The notes: generated by a model not told the origin, from the sequence alone. Counted from the first letter of the stretch, positions 1 to 11,365 are shown. The stretch is DNA of 64,000 bases from Zopfochytrium polystomum (GCA_025765615.1 JAIVFJ010000250.1:1-64000), one strand, 5' to 3'. A program made the numbers and translations.

Positions 1-107
1 CAAAACAAGACAAGTCAGAAGGACAAAATGTCCCAGAAAGATCCGCAAAGTTCCAGGAAGCAATGTTCTAGAAGGTTCCAGAAGTTTCCAGAGTGTGATT
101 CATAACA
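1..107. repeat. Dispersed repeat, end of an LTR-like unit
   Basis: This stretch, rich in GGTTCCAGAA-type motifs, matches 37330-37444 closely. Both copies stop being similar just after the shared ATTCATAACAAGCACC. The other copy looks like a roughly 308-bp unit with TG...CA ends, so this is probably the 3' part of an LTR cut by the window edge. The family is not recognised. Confidence 0.5.
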
Positions 108-131
108 AGCACCCAGCTATGAAAGAGGACA

Positions 132-761
132 GTGGAGCTATTTCTTGAGGAGTGGAGAAGCATCTTCCGGCCAGATTGGAAGTGGAGATGTCATTGGAAT
201 CCCACTCAGCTACTATGCAAGGAAATGTCTGAGCGTAGCAGGTTGACACATTGCCACACACTTCCTCGTTCAACGCAGAAAGGTCTTTCAGCTGATGCAT
301 CGGCTTTTCCTGCCTCAATCAAGCAGCTTTCGCCAACACGTGAAAACAATCTGAACAGCATTGACTCATTTCGCTTCACAGAGCTGCTCGTGCTCATTCT
401 GGAAGGACAATACACGAATGAGGAAAATAAAGTAGTAATCCTGCTGGATGTCCAGGAGCTGTTATCACCTCTGGGCAGTGGTGATGCTGCCGCTCACCAG
501 AACAACCTTCAGACTGTCAGGGAATGCCTTGCTGCAATGGAGCATCTGATTCGCAATTTCGATCCATCTCTCAATACATGCAAGGCATTTTCAAAGGCAT
601 TCAACGTGGTTTATGCGACTCTCCCAGCAGACTTGAAGAACAAGGAACTGAAATCTCAACAGTCCTTGAAGGAGAAATGGTTCAAGCTCCTTCCAGCAAT
701 GTGGAGCATGCAGAAGGTAAAGCTAATGAGTGGGGAAAGTAGGATATTGTTGTTTTCTTGA
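132..761 (+). CDS. Hypothetical ORF next to the repeat, possibly transposon-derived
   Basis: An open frame of 209 codons begins just inside the LTR-like repeat. The translation has no domain I recognise; its central part is helix-rich and leucine-rich. Its position directly after an LTR-like end suggests a degraded capsid/Gag-type or other element gene, but this is inference. It could also be a chance ORF. Confidence 0.2.
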   Translation: MELFLEEWRSIFRPDWKWRCHWNPTQLLCKEMSERSRLTHCHTLPRSTQKGLSADASAFPASIKQLSPTRENNLNSIDSFRFTELLVLILEGQYTNEENKVVILLDVQELLSPLGSGDAAAHQNNLQTVRECLAAMEHLIRNFDPSLNTCKAFSKAFNVVYATLPADLKNKELKSQQSLKEKWFKLLPAMWSMQKVKLMSGESRILLFS

Positions 762-2340
762 TTGGAGAGTTAAAAAAAAAACAACATTGGGATGGTGATT
801 GTTAATGTGAGCAAAATTAACTCTCTTACTCTTCTTTTGCTCCACTGCGAATACACACTTTAATCTATCCCCCAAAACACAAAAAAAACATTGACCTATA
901 CCCATCATTCCCTCCAGGCTCTTTATAAACGCGACCAGATGACCCGCTCAACAAGACAACTGCTGGTTATGACTGCTGTGTCGTATTAGCGTATAGCAAA
1001 CCTTGGCCCAAGCCCTGGAGAGGGAGAGACTTGCCAAAGCCTTTGTGAGGCAGTGAACAGTCAAAAGAAAGGAAGGCCAAAAGAACTAAAATGACCAGCT
1101 TTCCTCGTAAGAGCAAAGCTGTCTTTAAGCTAATCTCCAACTCTCAACCTCACACACACCCACACACAACCTCTCTCTCTCCCTCTCTCTGTCTGTCTCT
1201 GTCTCTATCTTCCTTCACATCAAAGAAAGAGAACGTTCAAAAGCATGATGCTGCCTAGTCAAGCATTCAGGAAAAGGTTGAAAAAGTCAAGACAAAGATA
1301 GCTGAGAGCGGTTCCGGCTTCAGGGTGAGAAATGAGGCTACTGGTCATTTCCCTCCTCCCTCACCATGCCAAGATACATGCACTGGGACATGACGAGCCT
1401 GAAGAACCTCATAAAGGGATGCTTTTCCTGACGACCCAGCACTCAGAGTAAGCTTATTCATCCATTCTTTGTTCACTGCACAAACCTTACCACTCTTTCT
1501 AATTTTAAACCCCAACCCTGCAACTGCGTCTACTTTACCAAGGCTGCAACCAACGAAGAGTTTTACAATCAAGTGTTTGACCTGCAGAAGAGGCGCCTCC
1601 AAAAGCTCCCTCAACTCAAGCCAGCTGGTCACCAACCCAGAGTCAGCGACAAGTTCTTCACAGACAACCATCACCACGGACGGTCATGGCATCTCGTTTC
1701 TGGTCATCAGATATGTGAAGAAGAAGGGGAAAACTTGCAGCACCGGAGAAGGCTTTGACTGGAATTTGGCAATTCTCCGCTTGTCATTTCTGATCCTGGC
1801 ATGACAGACACCTTCACGTCCATATCCCCTCAAGATCTTCAAACGCAGACCGCAGTGGCCTATGGATGTGGACGACATGGCAGATGTTGATGATGTCAAC
1901 TTTATGCAAGCTGAGAGCAGCAATAAGAGGAAAAGAAAGCGTGGCGGGAAATCAACTAAAACACCATGAATTCATTGATGCAGACTGGAGAGTATGCTGA
2001 CGGGAATTGAAGCTCTGAGAAAGAACAGCGGTGAAATATTGACTAGCTATTGAGTCGGTTTTAGTTTTTCTAATTCTTGACTTTTCAGCTCCTGTTTGTG
2101 TTAGCAAAACATGAAATAAAATGAGAGGAGTGCAAGGCAGTTTACTCGCAGTGGCGACAATAGTTTACAGTGTCAACATGGAATGCACACTGTAGAACTC
2201 CGCTCTAAAAAATAGGAATTGATGTTTGAACAACCTTGCTCGCGACAGGAGTTCCAACGAAGAAGTGGACCTCACCGTAGAGAGAACCAAAAAAAAAAAA
2301 GGATGGACAATGAAAACCAACAAGTGACGAGAGGGATGTT
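762..2340. other. Gene-poor stretch with decayed coding traces
   Basis: No convincing intact gene is seen. It contains a CT/CA-rich microsatellite near 1150-1205. Short fragments on the + strand look once coding, for example 1860-1968, an acidic stretch followed by a lysine/arginine-rich tail and a stop. Frames change repeatedly between 1290 and 1970, as expected of an old transposon remnant. Confidence 0.35.
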
Positions 2341-2408
2341 TAGAGTGAACGAGCCGTCCCCAGTCCCCGCCCCCGGCCCCATCCTACGACCCTGCCCCGG
2401 CAACAACG

Positions 2409-2711
2409 TCACGGCTTATACGACGGCGGCGCCGGGCTCGAAGCCAGCGAGACGTGCCTGCGCGCGCCGCCGCCGCCGCCGTCCACCGCCGCCGCCCCAC
2501 TCCCCGCGGACTCGCCCCCGCCGCGCTCGGCGCCGAGCAAGAGCAGCACGGCGGCGACGACCTGGCGCCGGGTCTTGAAGTCGCGCACGCCAAACTCGGT
2601 GCGCAGCGTGTCGGCGGCGGGAGGCTGTGCGGCGGAAGTTGGGGCGGTGGCGGCGGTGAACTCGAGGCCGAGGGCGACGAGGGTCGGGCCGTCGAAGCGG
2701 TTTTCTAGTGT

Positions 2712-2757
<46 letters not shown>

Positions 2758-2776
2758 GTGGGAGTCAACTCAGAAG

Positions 2777-2817
<41 letters not shown>

Positions 2818-3106
2818 ACACAGAGAAGAAGCGAGACATCGACGAAAAACACAAAAAAATACTCACTCTCAAACACGTCGACCACGTTGCGCGGCAGCGG
2901 CCGCTCCCTCGCCCACGCCATGACGCTCTTGCGGGTCCATGTCCCGACGGGGCCAAACTGGCGCCGGAAGCGCGCGTCGGCGTCCGGCCGCCCGCGCCCT
3001 TCCAGGCCCTCGGTCACGTACGACGTTGTCGCGTCGGTGCTTGCCCCGATGCTGGTTGTCGCTGCCCACGGCGGCGGCGGCGACGGCTGTGTTGTTGTTG
3101 TGTTGT

Positions 3107-3144
<38 letters not shown>

Positions 3145-4942
3145 GTTTTGTGTGATGCGTGAGCAAGACAACAAGTCTTTGGTGCGTAGATCACCCGTCA
3201 CTTCCAAAATACAGACCATTACCCGGCAACCTGCCCCTCTTTTCGGACGCCCTCGCGAGGTGATAATCTGGAGGAAAAAAATCAGTTTGCAAAAAACGAC
3301 TGAGGGGTATAAAGAGTTGGACAAGAAACCCGAGCAAAACGAAAAAAAAACTCACCAAACATCGTCGACACAGCCGGTCCCGCCGGCGGCACCATCCCTG
3401 CGGGTGCCCCGAGGCTCGCATACTCCTGCGCACCCTCCGCCGCCCTCCCGCTACGTCCAACATCACCCCCCCCACGACCGGACGGACTCCGTGCTCGCGT
3501 ACTCCCTCGCGCCCGCACCGGCAGCCGCAGCCGGTCCCGGGAGCATCCCCATCGGCTGGTACGACGGCGGCGGCAACGCGACGGCGGCCGGGTTGACCGG
3601 CGAAGGGTTGACAAGCGGGGGCGGCGCGAGCGGCGACGTGTGGCTCCCGACGCTGAGGCTGCGGGTGCGGACGGAGGCGGCGACGGCCGGGTGCTGGTAG
3701 TGCAGCGGCGCCTGGTGCTGTTGCTGCTGCTGGTACTGGTGCGCAGGCAGCGGCAGCGGCGGGGGCGGAAGGGCGTAGGGCTGCGGGGACAGCGGGGACA
3801 GCGGCGACAGCGGCAGCAGCGGTGCGGCGCTGCCCCCGCTCGCGTACGCTCCGGCCCGCCGCCGCCGCTCGCACCGTACACAAAAAAGCTGCCACCGCCG
3901 CCGGCGCCACCTGCGGCGACGGGCTTCGCCAGTGGCTGCATGCCGAGGTCCCCAGCCCAGGTTGCGTGCGCGGGCACCGCGTCCGTCGTGGCGGGGTATA
4001 TTTTCCTGCGGCGCGAGACGAAAAAGAGGATGGCGGCGACAATGGTGAGGTAGATACCGGCAAGGACGATCACAGCGACGGCGGCGCCGGAGAGGGCCGC
4101 TGCCTGGCCGGCGGGGTCGGTCACTGTGAAGAAAAAGACGGGAGGGGAGAGAAAACCAACAACAGAAACAAAAACAAAATTGGAAGAAAAAGGGGAGTGA
4201 GAGAAAAGCAAATGGAGGTGAGAAAACGTGAACCCTCACCGCAGTCGCTTGCGTTTCTTTGAAGGGCGGCGCCAGATAGACAGTTGTGGTCTACGGTGTA
4301 ACTGGGCCAAATCTCAGTTTTGATGTTACGAATTCGAAAAACTATCGTACGTACACCTTGACCGAAGGAATCTGTGGCTGATATCCGGTAAGGTAGTTGT
4401 TTTCAAGATGACTTGTTGGCCGATCGTTCGGCATTGCGTCGACCAAAGTGAATAATACATCGGGCGAGGAGTCAATTCAGCGATGCGTTTCAACAAAAAC
4501 GCAAAAAAGATTGGGGTACCAACACAAAGAATAGGTTGAGGACCCCGAGGTCTTGAGGGATTACGCCAGTCAGTCTATTGTTTGACAGAAAACTGCTCGT
4601 CCAACCGACAGGCGGCAGGAGATCGAAGCAGACATGTATGAGGGAGAAAGGAAACGGTTGTCAGTGTTGCATCGGCTTTTTAACATTTTCGGGAGGGAAT
4701 GGCTTTCTCTCTCGGGGGACTTACAGCAGGTACAGCCCCTTTAAAGAAGTCACGAAAGTTGGGATGTTTCCAGACAGAGCATTGCTGGAGAGATCTCTGT
4801 TTGATTGTTGGGGAGGAAAATGCGTCGTAGGATAAGGAAAAAGCGGCCCAAAGAAAGACAAAGCAGCGCACATTGTTGCGATGCTTGAGAGCTGACTCAG
4901 TGCTGCCGGAATCTCGCCAGTCAGTCCGTTGGAGTTGATTGA

Positions 4943-4981
<39 letters not shown>

Positions 4982-5486
4982 GTTGGGTGGGGGGCGACGA
5001 AGTTAGCAGGAGGGGAAAAAGGTCATCCGTTATTCCAACTAGTTGCTCTGGAGAGGAGGGGCCGAGTGCGGGATGGAGGAGGACAAAGGTGAACGAAAGA
5101 AAAGGCGTTGTTGATGGTGGAGAGAAATCACGGGATACGTGCAGGTCGACGAGTTTCGCCAAGTTGCCGAGTTCGGGCGGGAGCGGCCCGGACAACGAGT
5201 TTCCGTTCAAGTACCTGAGTATTGAGTATTGATTGATTGATTGATTGATGTTAGTAGTAGTAGTAGTAGTAGTAGTTGTTAATATGTGAGACGTTCGTTG
5301 AGTCACAGTCACCCAATTTGCCCTTCGCGGGTAGTGGCACGTGCCCCTTTAGCGCGTGCGCGTGTCTCTTTCCTTTCGTTCTTTTCTTTTTTCTTTTGTT
5401 TCTGCGCCCGAGTCTGTTTCTGTGCACCTCGCCTCGGTCTCTCTCTCTCCCTGTCTCTCCCTCTCTCTCCCTCTCTCTCCCTCTCT

Positions 5487-5518
<32 letters not shown>

Positions 5519-6313
5519 CTGTCTCTGTCACTCACAGCTTTGTCAAGTTCGCCAATTTCCCAAGAGCAGCCGGCAGGACACCAGTCAGATTGCGATATGA
5601 AAAGTCGCTTGTTTTCAGATGGTGGTGGGAAGAACCGATCAGTAAACAAACAGTGCGAGACAGAGGACAGAGAGAGAGAGGGACAGAGAGAGAGACAGAG
5701 ACAGAGACAGAGACAGAGACAAACGAGAAGCCCCCCACGAAAAAGAAAGCAAAAAAGAGGGGTGCAATCCGCGCCCCGCGCCGCCGGCCTGCCCTCGCCA
5801 CTCCCCCTTCCCGCGCACTCACATTCCAACCACCGTGCCGTTTGCGCATGTTACGCCTCGCGCGGCGCAGCACCACGGAGTCGATGTCGAGGTTGAGGTC
5901 GTGGAAGCCTCCGAGGACGAGCTGGTGGGGGAGGCCGAGGAGAAGGAGGAGGAGGAGGAGGAAGAGTCGGACGAGCCGGTGGCAGTGGGCTGTGAGGACA
6001 AGGACGAGGACGAGCTCCTGGATTGACCCCCGCCTGCGACGACGAGTTTATTCAACTGTAGCTCTTGCTGCTGCTGCTGCTGCTGGTGATCCACCAACGA
6101 CCGCGCGACGACGCTGGGGAAGCTGGCCGTGAGGACGTCGCAGTCTGCGTCGGCCTGAATGTTGTTTTGATACCGGAAAAACGGGTCGTCGCGGGAGAAA
6201 GAGGAAGGTGAACGCCGCGCAGTGCCAAGTGTTATTGCTGCGAATTTCAAATATGAATGGGGGGTAGGTGTAGGCTTTGCGGGTGAGCCCGCTCCGTCGG
6301 GGAGACCCACCAT
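2409..6313 (-). CDS. LRR receptor-like membrane protein with C-terminal SAM domain
   Basis: Exons (5' to 3' on the minus strand) fit 6313-5823, 5607-5536, 5214-5143, 4943-4872, 4796-4725, 4592-~4521, 4411-4355, 4301-4240, 4123-3356, 3061-2877 and ~2706-2409. The first exon carries a plant-type LRR N-cap (WCC...GVTC near 5850). Then come LRRs of the LxxNxLTGxIPxxL type, four of them on exactly 72-nt exons, and a Cys-containing C-cap (NCLSG, 4301-4240). The 4123-3356 exon opens with one hydrophobic segment (about 4100-4030) followed by RRRK, so the protein is a single-pass receptor. The cytoplasmic tail is Pro/Gln/Ser-rich with two EYAS motifs. The last two exons read as a SAM domain (start W-T-R-K-S-V, hydrophobic core L-V-A-L-G-L), ending at 2409. 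No kinase is present. No clear signal peptide is seen, so the start (6313) is uncertain. The tail shifts frame at about 3870 and again at a G8 run near 3470; the two shifts compensate. Probably an extracellular sensor that signals through SAM oligomerisation (inference). Confidence 0.72.
2713..2820. repeat. Poly-T tract followed by (CA)n
   Basis: About 43 T in a row followed shortly by a (CA)n block, inside the last intron of the LRR-SAM gene. A (TG)n block at about 3108-3141 lies in the preceding intron. Both are simple microsatellites. Confidence 0.9.
5440..5525. repeat. (CT)n microsatellite in LRR-SAM intron
   Basis: Interrupted CT/CTCC repeat on the + strand. On the coding (minus) strand it is a GA tract just downstream of the 5607-5536 exon. 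A GACAGA-type repeat at 5670-5730 lies in the neighbouring intron. Neither is coding, though both create long spurious reading frames. Confidence 0.9.
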
Positions 6314-6615
6314 TGCCGATCGGGATCGTGACTGCGTGACACTCCACGCGGTGGTTTGGGTGTTCCCCTTGTTCTTCTTGCTGCTGCTTGTGGTGCTGCT
6401 TCTGCTCCTGCTCGCCGCCCACTTAAGGTCGGTTGGTGTTGGATCGCTGGGTGGTTTGGTTAGCTCCTCCTCGTTACGTTAACACTGGGGTGCGTTGCAG
6501 GGAAGCCAGGAGGGACGGAGGGTCGGCGAAGAAGAGCGAGCGCAAAAATGCGCATGCGCAGGCAAAAAGCTGCTGCTGGGGTCTGCTGCTGTGCAGCGAA
6601 GGGTTTCGATGCGAG

Positions 6616-6656
<41 letters not shown>

Positions 6657-6668
6657 TTTTCTCTCTCT

Positions 6669-6706
<38 letters not shown>

Positions 6707-7422
6707 CTCGCTCTCGCTCTCTCCTCTCTCTCTCTCTCTCTCTCGCTCTCTCTTGTTCTCCTCGTTCGCCCTTTTTTGTCTCCATATCCGTCCGACTCTC
6801 TCTCTGTCCGTCTCTCTTTCCATGTTGGCCCCTTTTTCGCGCCAATTTTTCTCCTTTTTCGGCAGGGTTATTAGCGCAGTCTCGAGTTTTTGTCTTTTGC
6901 AACAAGAAGAGAGAGACAAACTTTTGTCTTTTGCAACAAAAAGAGAGAGAGAGAGAGAGAGAAAAACAAGGCATATTCACACCGAACAATACAATCAAAA
7001 AAGAAAAGAAAAAAAAAATGAAAACCAACGCGCCAACACGGACCACACACACACACCACACAAACACGCACACACATCCAACGAACGAAAGAACAAGTAC
7101 CGGCGTCCCCATCTTGTTGTTGCCCCCGCTTCCCGTCCATGTTAAAACTGCCTTTGTCGCGCCAAACCCACCACCACTAGCACGAACAAGAAGAAGAGGA
7201 CGAAGAGGAAGAAGAAGAAGAAGACGAAGGTATTATCATTATTATTATTCGGTCCCCTCGCTCATCTCCCCACACAAGAAGATCACTCTCATGACCTAAC
7301 CCATCCCTCCCCCACGCCTGCAGCAGCAGCAGCAGCTCCACCGAGCCACCTCCTTCGCGATCCTCTGGAGCTTCCGCCTTCCACCCGCCTTTTCCGCGCC
7401 AACAACGGATCAGCTCTGACTG
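6314..7422. promoter_or_regulatory. Shared divergent 5' region with long (CT)n tract
   Basis: This 1.1-kb interval separates the start of the LRR-SAM gene (-) from the start of the TIR-NLR gene (+), so it must hold both promoters. It contains a long (CT)n tract at about 6618-6757, a GA block near 6940, an A-rich block near 7000 and a GAAGAA run near 7190. The NLR-proximal part (about 6780 onward) recurs upstream of the second NLR at 48.8-49.5 kb. No specific factor site can be named. Confidence 0.5.
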
Positions 7423-7971
7423 ATGGCGACCAAGGCCGACCCGCCAGCCCGCATGGCTTACCACGTAAGTAGTATGCAAAAACCCTCTTGTTTGACGCGC
7501 CACCCAACAAAGCCCTTCCCCCTCCTTTCTCCATAAACAAAAAAAAAAAAAATTAATAAATAAATAAATGAATAATTCAGGCCATGATCAGCTACTGCTG
7601 GAAGGACAAGGACTTGGCGCAGAGCGTCGCTGCCCGCCTCAGGTCGAGCGGCTTCGACGTGTGGATCGACACGGACGGCATGACGGAGGACATTTACGAG
7701 AGCATGAAGCAGGCCGTCCTGTCGTCGCACGCCATCATCCCGCTGCTGTCCGAGGGCTACGTCCAGTCGGAAAACTGTAACCTCGAGCTCAAGTTTGCAA
7801 AGACGCAGAGGAAGCCGCTGCTGCCCGTCCGACTGTCGCATTCTGATAGTGTAGAGAACAGCGTCGCCGCTTTCCTCACCGCCGGGTTGCTGTGTGAGCT
7901 TTCCTCCCCAAGCGCACCGCACTCCCCACCCTCTCCTCGTTCGTACTGCGCAACTGACCCCATCCACCCAT

Positions 7972-8006
<35 letters not shown>

Positions 8007-11000
8007 TTGACTTCAGCGACAGGATTTGGACGCATCCGGTGCTGCGCGACAAAGCCTTCACGTCGCTCACGGCGGCGCTGCATTCTGTAGTCAAGGGCAA
8101 CAACCCCGTCTCCTCCTCCTCTGGCAGCGGCTTCGACGACGACAGCGCGTCGTCGCCGCTGCAGCCGCCGTCGGTTCTCGCGAAACCCGGCGAGTGCTTC
8201 CCCCACATGCCCATGAGGATCGACGTGCCCAACTGGATCGACCGCTCGGACCTTTGGAAAGCGATCGACGCGGACCTCGAAGCGTCCAAGATCGCGGTGC
8301 TGCAAGGCGTCGGGGGATCCGGCAAGACGTTCACTGCCATGAAGTACGCGCACCGCGCGATGGGCATGGGAACCCACGTGTCGTGGCTCGCAGCAAAGAG
8401 CCGGGCGGCGCTGGCGGGCAGCCTGGACAGTTTCGTGGTCGAGATGTACAAGGACGTCGAGGACGACGCGGACTCGGGCGACCTCGACCGGCTCGTCGGG
8501 AAGCTCGCGCTGTACCTGCGGACGCAGTCGCAGCAGCCGCGGCTGCTGGTCCTCGACAACGTCGACCACGTCGAAGACGTTTACCAGCTGCTCGCGGCCG
8601 TCGGACCCATCGGCCACGTTCGCGTGCTCATCACGACCCGGGTGCGGCTGCAGCTGCCGCACGCGTCGAGCCCGATCAAGGCGACGGCGGTGAGTTTCCC
8701 GGACTTTGACTCGTGCCGGGCGTTTTTCCAGCGCATCCCGGGCCGGGCGGTGTCAGACTCCGAGGCCAAGGTCCTGTTCGCGCTCCTCGGCGGGCTGCCG
8801 CTGCGGCTGGCGGTCGCGGCCGCGTTCCTGGGGTCGAACCTCGAGATGCCGGTCAGCGAGTACGTCGGTCTGGTGACGCGAGAAAAGGCGCGGCTGGTGC
8901 CGAACCCGGAGCTGTATCCTGAAGTCTCCGTGTCGCTCGACTCGCTGCAGCGGCGGTCCGCCAACGCGCTGGACTTGGTGCGGCTGCTCGCGCACCTGGA
9001 TCCGGACAAGACTTTCGTCGACAGCTTCAGGTCGTCGCTGGAGGAAATGAAAAAGTTCCGCCTCGCGTCCATTGCGCTCGTCGGGGCAAAGTGGCCGAGC
9101 TTGGAGAGCTTTGACTTTGAGCTCCAGGCCATGGCGAGGCTCCAGCTGATCACGTACGACGGGTTTGCGATATCCATGCATCGCTGCATACAGGCGGTTA
9201 TCTTGGAGCAGAACGCCGTCCCCACAGCCAAGTCCGAGCGCTTTAAAAAGGCCTACGCGCAAAAGGTTGAAGCCAACTTTTCCGTTATTCGAGCGTTGAA
9301 GGGCAACGACCTGGCAAAGCTGCAAGGCGTTGTACAGCACTTGTCGGAACTGAGCCTTGGTTCGTAAGAGAGCGCTTCCAATTTATAACCTTCATTGCTT
9401 CTCACGTTTTGATTTCACGCTCCGACTAAAAAAAAAAAAAAAAAAAAAGCTGCGCACACTCTTGCATTCCAGCGCGGCGACAAAGGAGTCTTCATGTTAG
9501 CAGGTGCACTCCGCGACAACTCAACGTTGAAGATTCTCGATCTGTCCTTCAGTTGAGTTGTGGCTGCTTCAAGAGCAATCGATTGATGTTTGATGAAAAT
9601 TACAGACTACGTCGGTGACGACGGCGTCATAGCCATTGCGTCGGCGCTGAAGACCAACACTGCGCTTACCGACTTGACACTCTCATGTTCGTTTCCTTCA
9701 ATCTGTTTACTTCCTTCCAAGTGTGCTTACACTCCCGGCATTGTCGCGCGCAACTTTATCCTCGGAATGTCATACCCCACACACACACACCAGTCTCTTA
9801 CTTTGGGGACAAGGGGGCTGAAGCCTTGTCGGAAATTCTCGGGCGAGAGTGTGTGCTTGGCACGCTGGACCTCGCAGGTTTGTACTTACTTCTACATTTG
9901 TTTCTTTTTTTTTTCTACTTCGGTCCTCACTTCGTTCGCCTGCTTGATTTGCTGATGCGGCGACAACCGATCAGGAAACAGGTTCAAGAGCGCAGGTGCA
10001 ATTAAGCTGGCTGGAGCGCTCAAGGCCAATACCTCATTGAAGCGTCTTGTTTTGAAATGTAAGTTGGTAATGCCTTCTTTTTCCCTTTTTCCGTCCAAAT
10101 TATGTAACAGCAGCTTGGGGCAGATAATGAAATCGACGCAGTCGGCGGTGTTGCAGTAGCGGAGGCTCTCCAGGGAAGCACAACCTTGGAAGTCTTAAAC
10201 TTGGACGGTGCGCGCAGTTTCTCTGCACGGGAAATGTCCCACAAGCAGTAATATTTATTTTTCACCATGGCCGCAGGATGTCTAATTCGAGATGCTGGCG
10301 CACGCTGCATCGCAGACGTTCTCAGAGCGAATAGCGTGCTCCATACCTTGGACCTTTCTCGTGAGCCTCACCCTATTTCCTTCAATTGTCTGTTGTTTAC
10401 TGATACTCGCGGACAACTAATAAGGAAACGAAATCACCTCGGACGGTTTGCGTGCCCTTGCAGGGGCTCTGGCGGTGAACAAGTCCCTTCAGGCGTTGGC
10501 TCTGCGACGTGAGCTCTTTTTTTTGTCTGAAAGTACCCTTGTTTTTCCCAGCCTCACCATTGGCGTAGACAACGTAATCGAGGACGAAGAAATGTCGCTT
10601 CTGGCAGGGACGCTGGCTTCTAACGAGTCGTTAAAGTTCCTGAGCTTGAGAGGTGAGTCTCTCGGTGTGTTTTTCGTGTCTATTTAGCTGAACACCTGGG
10701 AAGCAGGCGTGGCAATCGGTTATGTGGGAATGATGTCGATAGCGAAAGCGTTGGAAAGTAATGGATCTCTTCAGAGGTTGACTCTAAGTGGTGAGTTACT
10801 GCCTGCACAACCAGACCGTGGTCTTGCACCATTGACACTGTAATCCCTAGAAACATTGGCGGATCGGGTCGGGTGGACAGCCATTTCGCACCGGAGAGGA
10901 AGGAGTTTCCTGACGCACACCAGTCATCTGGCGGTCATGAACTTTGACAGGGAGATCCTGGCGAGGACCGCGCCGCCGAGCAGCAGCAGCGGCAGCAGGC

Positions 11001-11330
11001 GAAAGCTTTCGCAGGTTGCGCAGCGAGACGCAGGGCCAGATAAGCACGCCCAATTTTGCCTGTAAGGCGAAAGTGGGCGGAGCGCGATCGACTCTTTTAG
11101 TTATCACTTCATCATTCGCACTGCTTGCGCCAAAAGCGCAAGAACGACTTCCTTGGAGCTTTTGGGGCACCCGCGTATTTCCTGCTTCCTCATCTGTTTT
11201 TCGTTAAATGTAGACCTTTCAAGAAATGCGCAACACAGCCCGAGACTTGCCCCGCGGTTTTTCTCAGCCCTTCATGCAAAAAAAGCAGGGCGTCCTCATA
11301 TGACACCAGAAACTGAAAGTTTAATACTGC
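6780..11330 (+). repeat. Segmental duplication, arm 1 (NLR copy 1)
   Basis: The block around NLR copy 1 recurs in reverse orientation at about 44860-49500. Similarity is near-complete in exons 1-3, falls in introns and later LRR exons, and is only loosely recognisable beyond the stop codon (to about 11330). The repeat does not include the LRR-SAM receptor. Boundaries were judged by eye. Confidence 0.8.
7423..11065 (+). CDS. TIR-NB-ARC-LRR NLR protein, copy 1
   Basis: Thirteen exons give 898 aa with no indel needed: 7423-7464, 7581-7893, 8004-9359, 9450-9551, 9606-9686, 9794-9877, 9975-10058, 10124-10207, 10277-10360, 10425-10508, 10569-10652, 10707-10790, 10851-11065. Residues about 15-105 are a TIR domain starting MISYCWKD; the CNLEL motif keeps the glutamate (E83) used by NAD-cleaving TIRs. 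NB-ARC follows: P-loop GVGGSGKT (about 220-227), kinase-2 LLVLDNVD (about 299-306), a TTR sensor, GGLPL (about 381) and an MHRC motif (about 510) in the MHD position. From about residue 570 there are RI-type LRRs (GDKGAEALSEIL pattern), seven of them on 84-nt phase-1 exons. A 71-residue tail follows. By family it should be an intracellular receptor whose LRRs gate a nucleotide-binding switch and TIR output. It is head-to-head with the LRR-SAM gene. No function in this organism is proven. Confidence 0.88.
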
Positions 11331-11365
11331 CCCACACCATACTCGCACTGGCACCGCCCCATCGC

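Noticed and set aside
2409..4123. LRR receptor kinase
   Set aside because: The whole cytoplasmic part was read in all frames; no kinase motifs appear and the tail ends in a SAM-like domain.
6440..7300. Long open frames through the (CT)n and (GA)n tracts
   Set aside because: Created by dinucleotide repeats that lack stops; composition is Ser-Leu or Arg-Glu only, with no domain.
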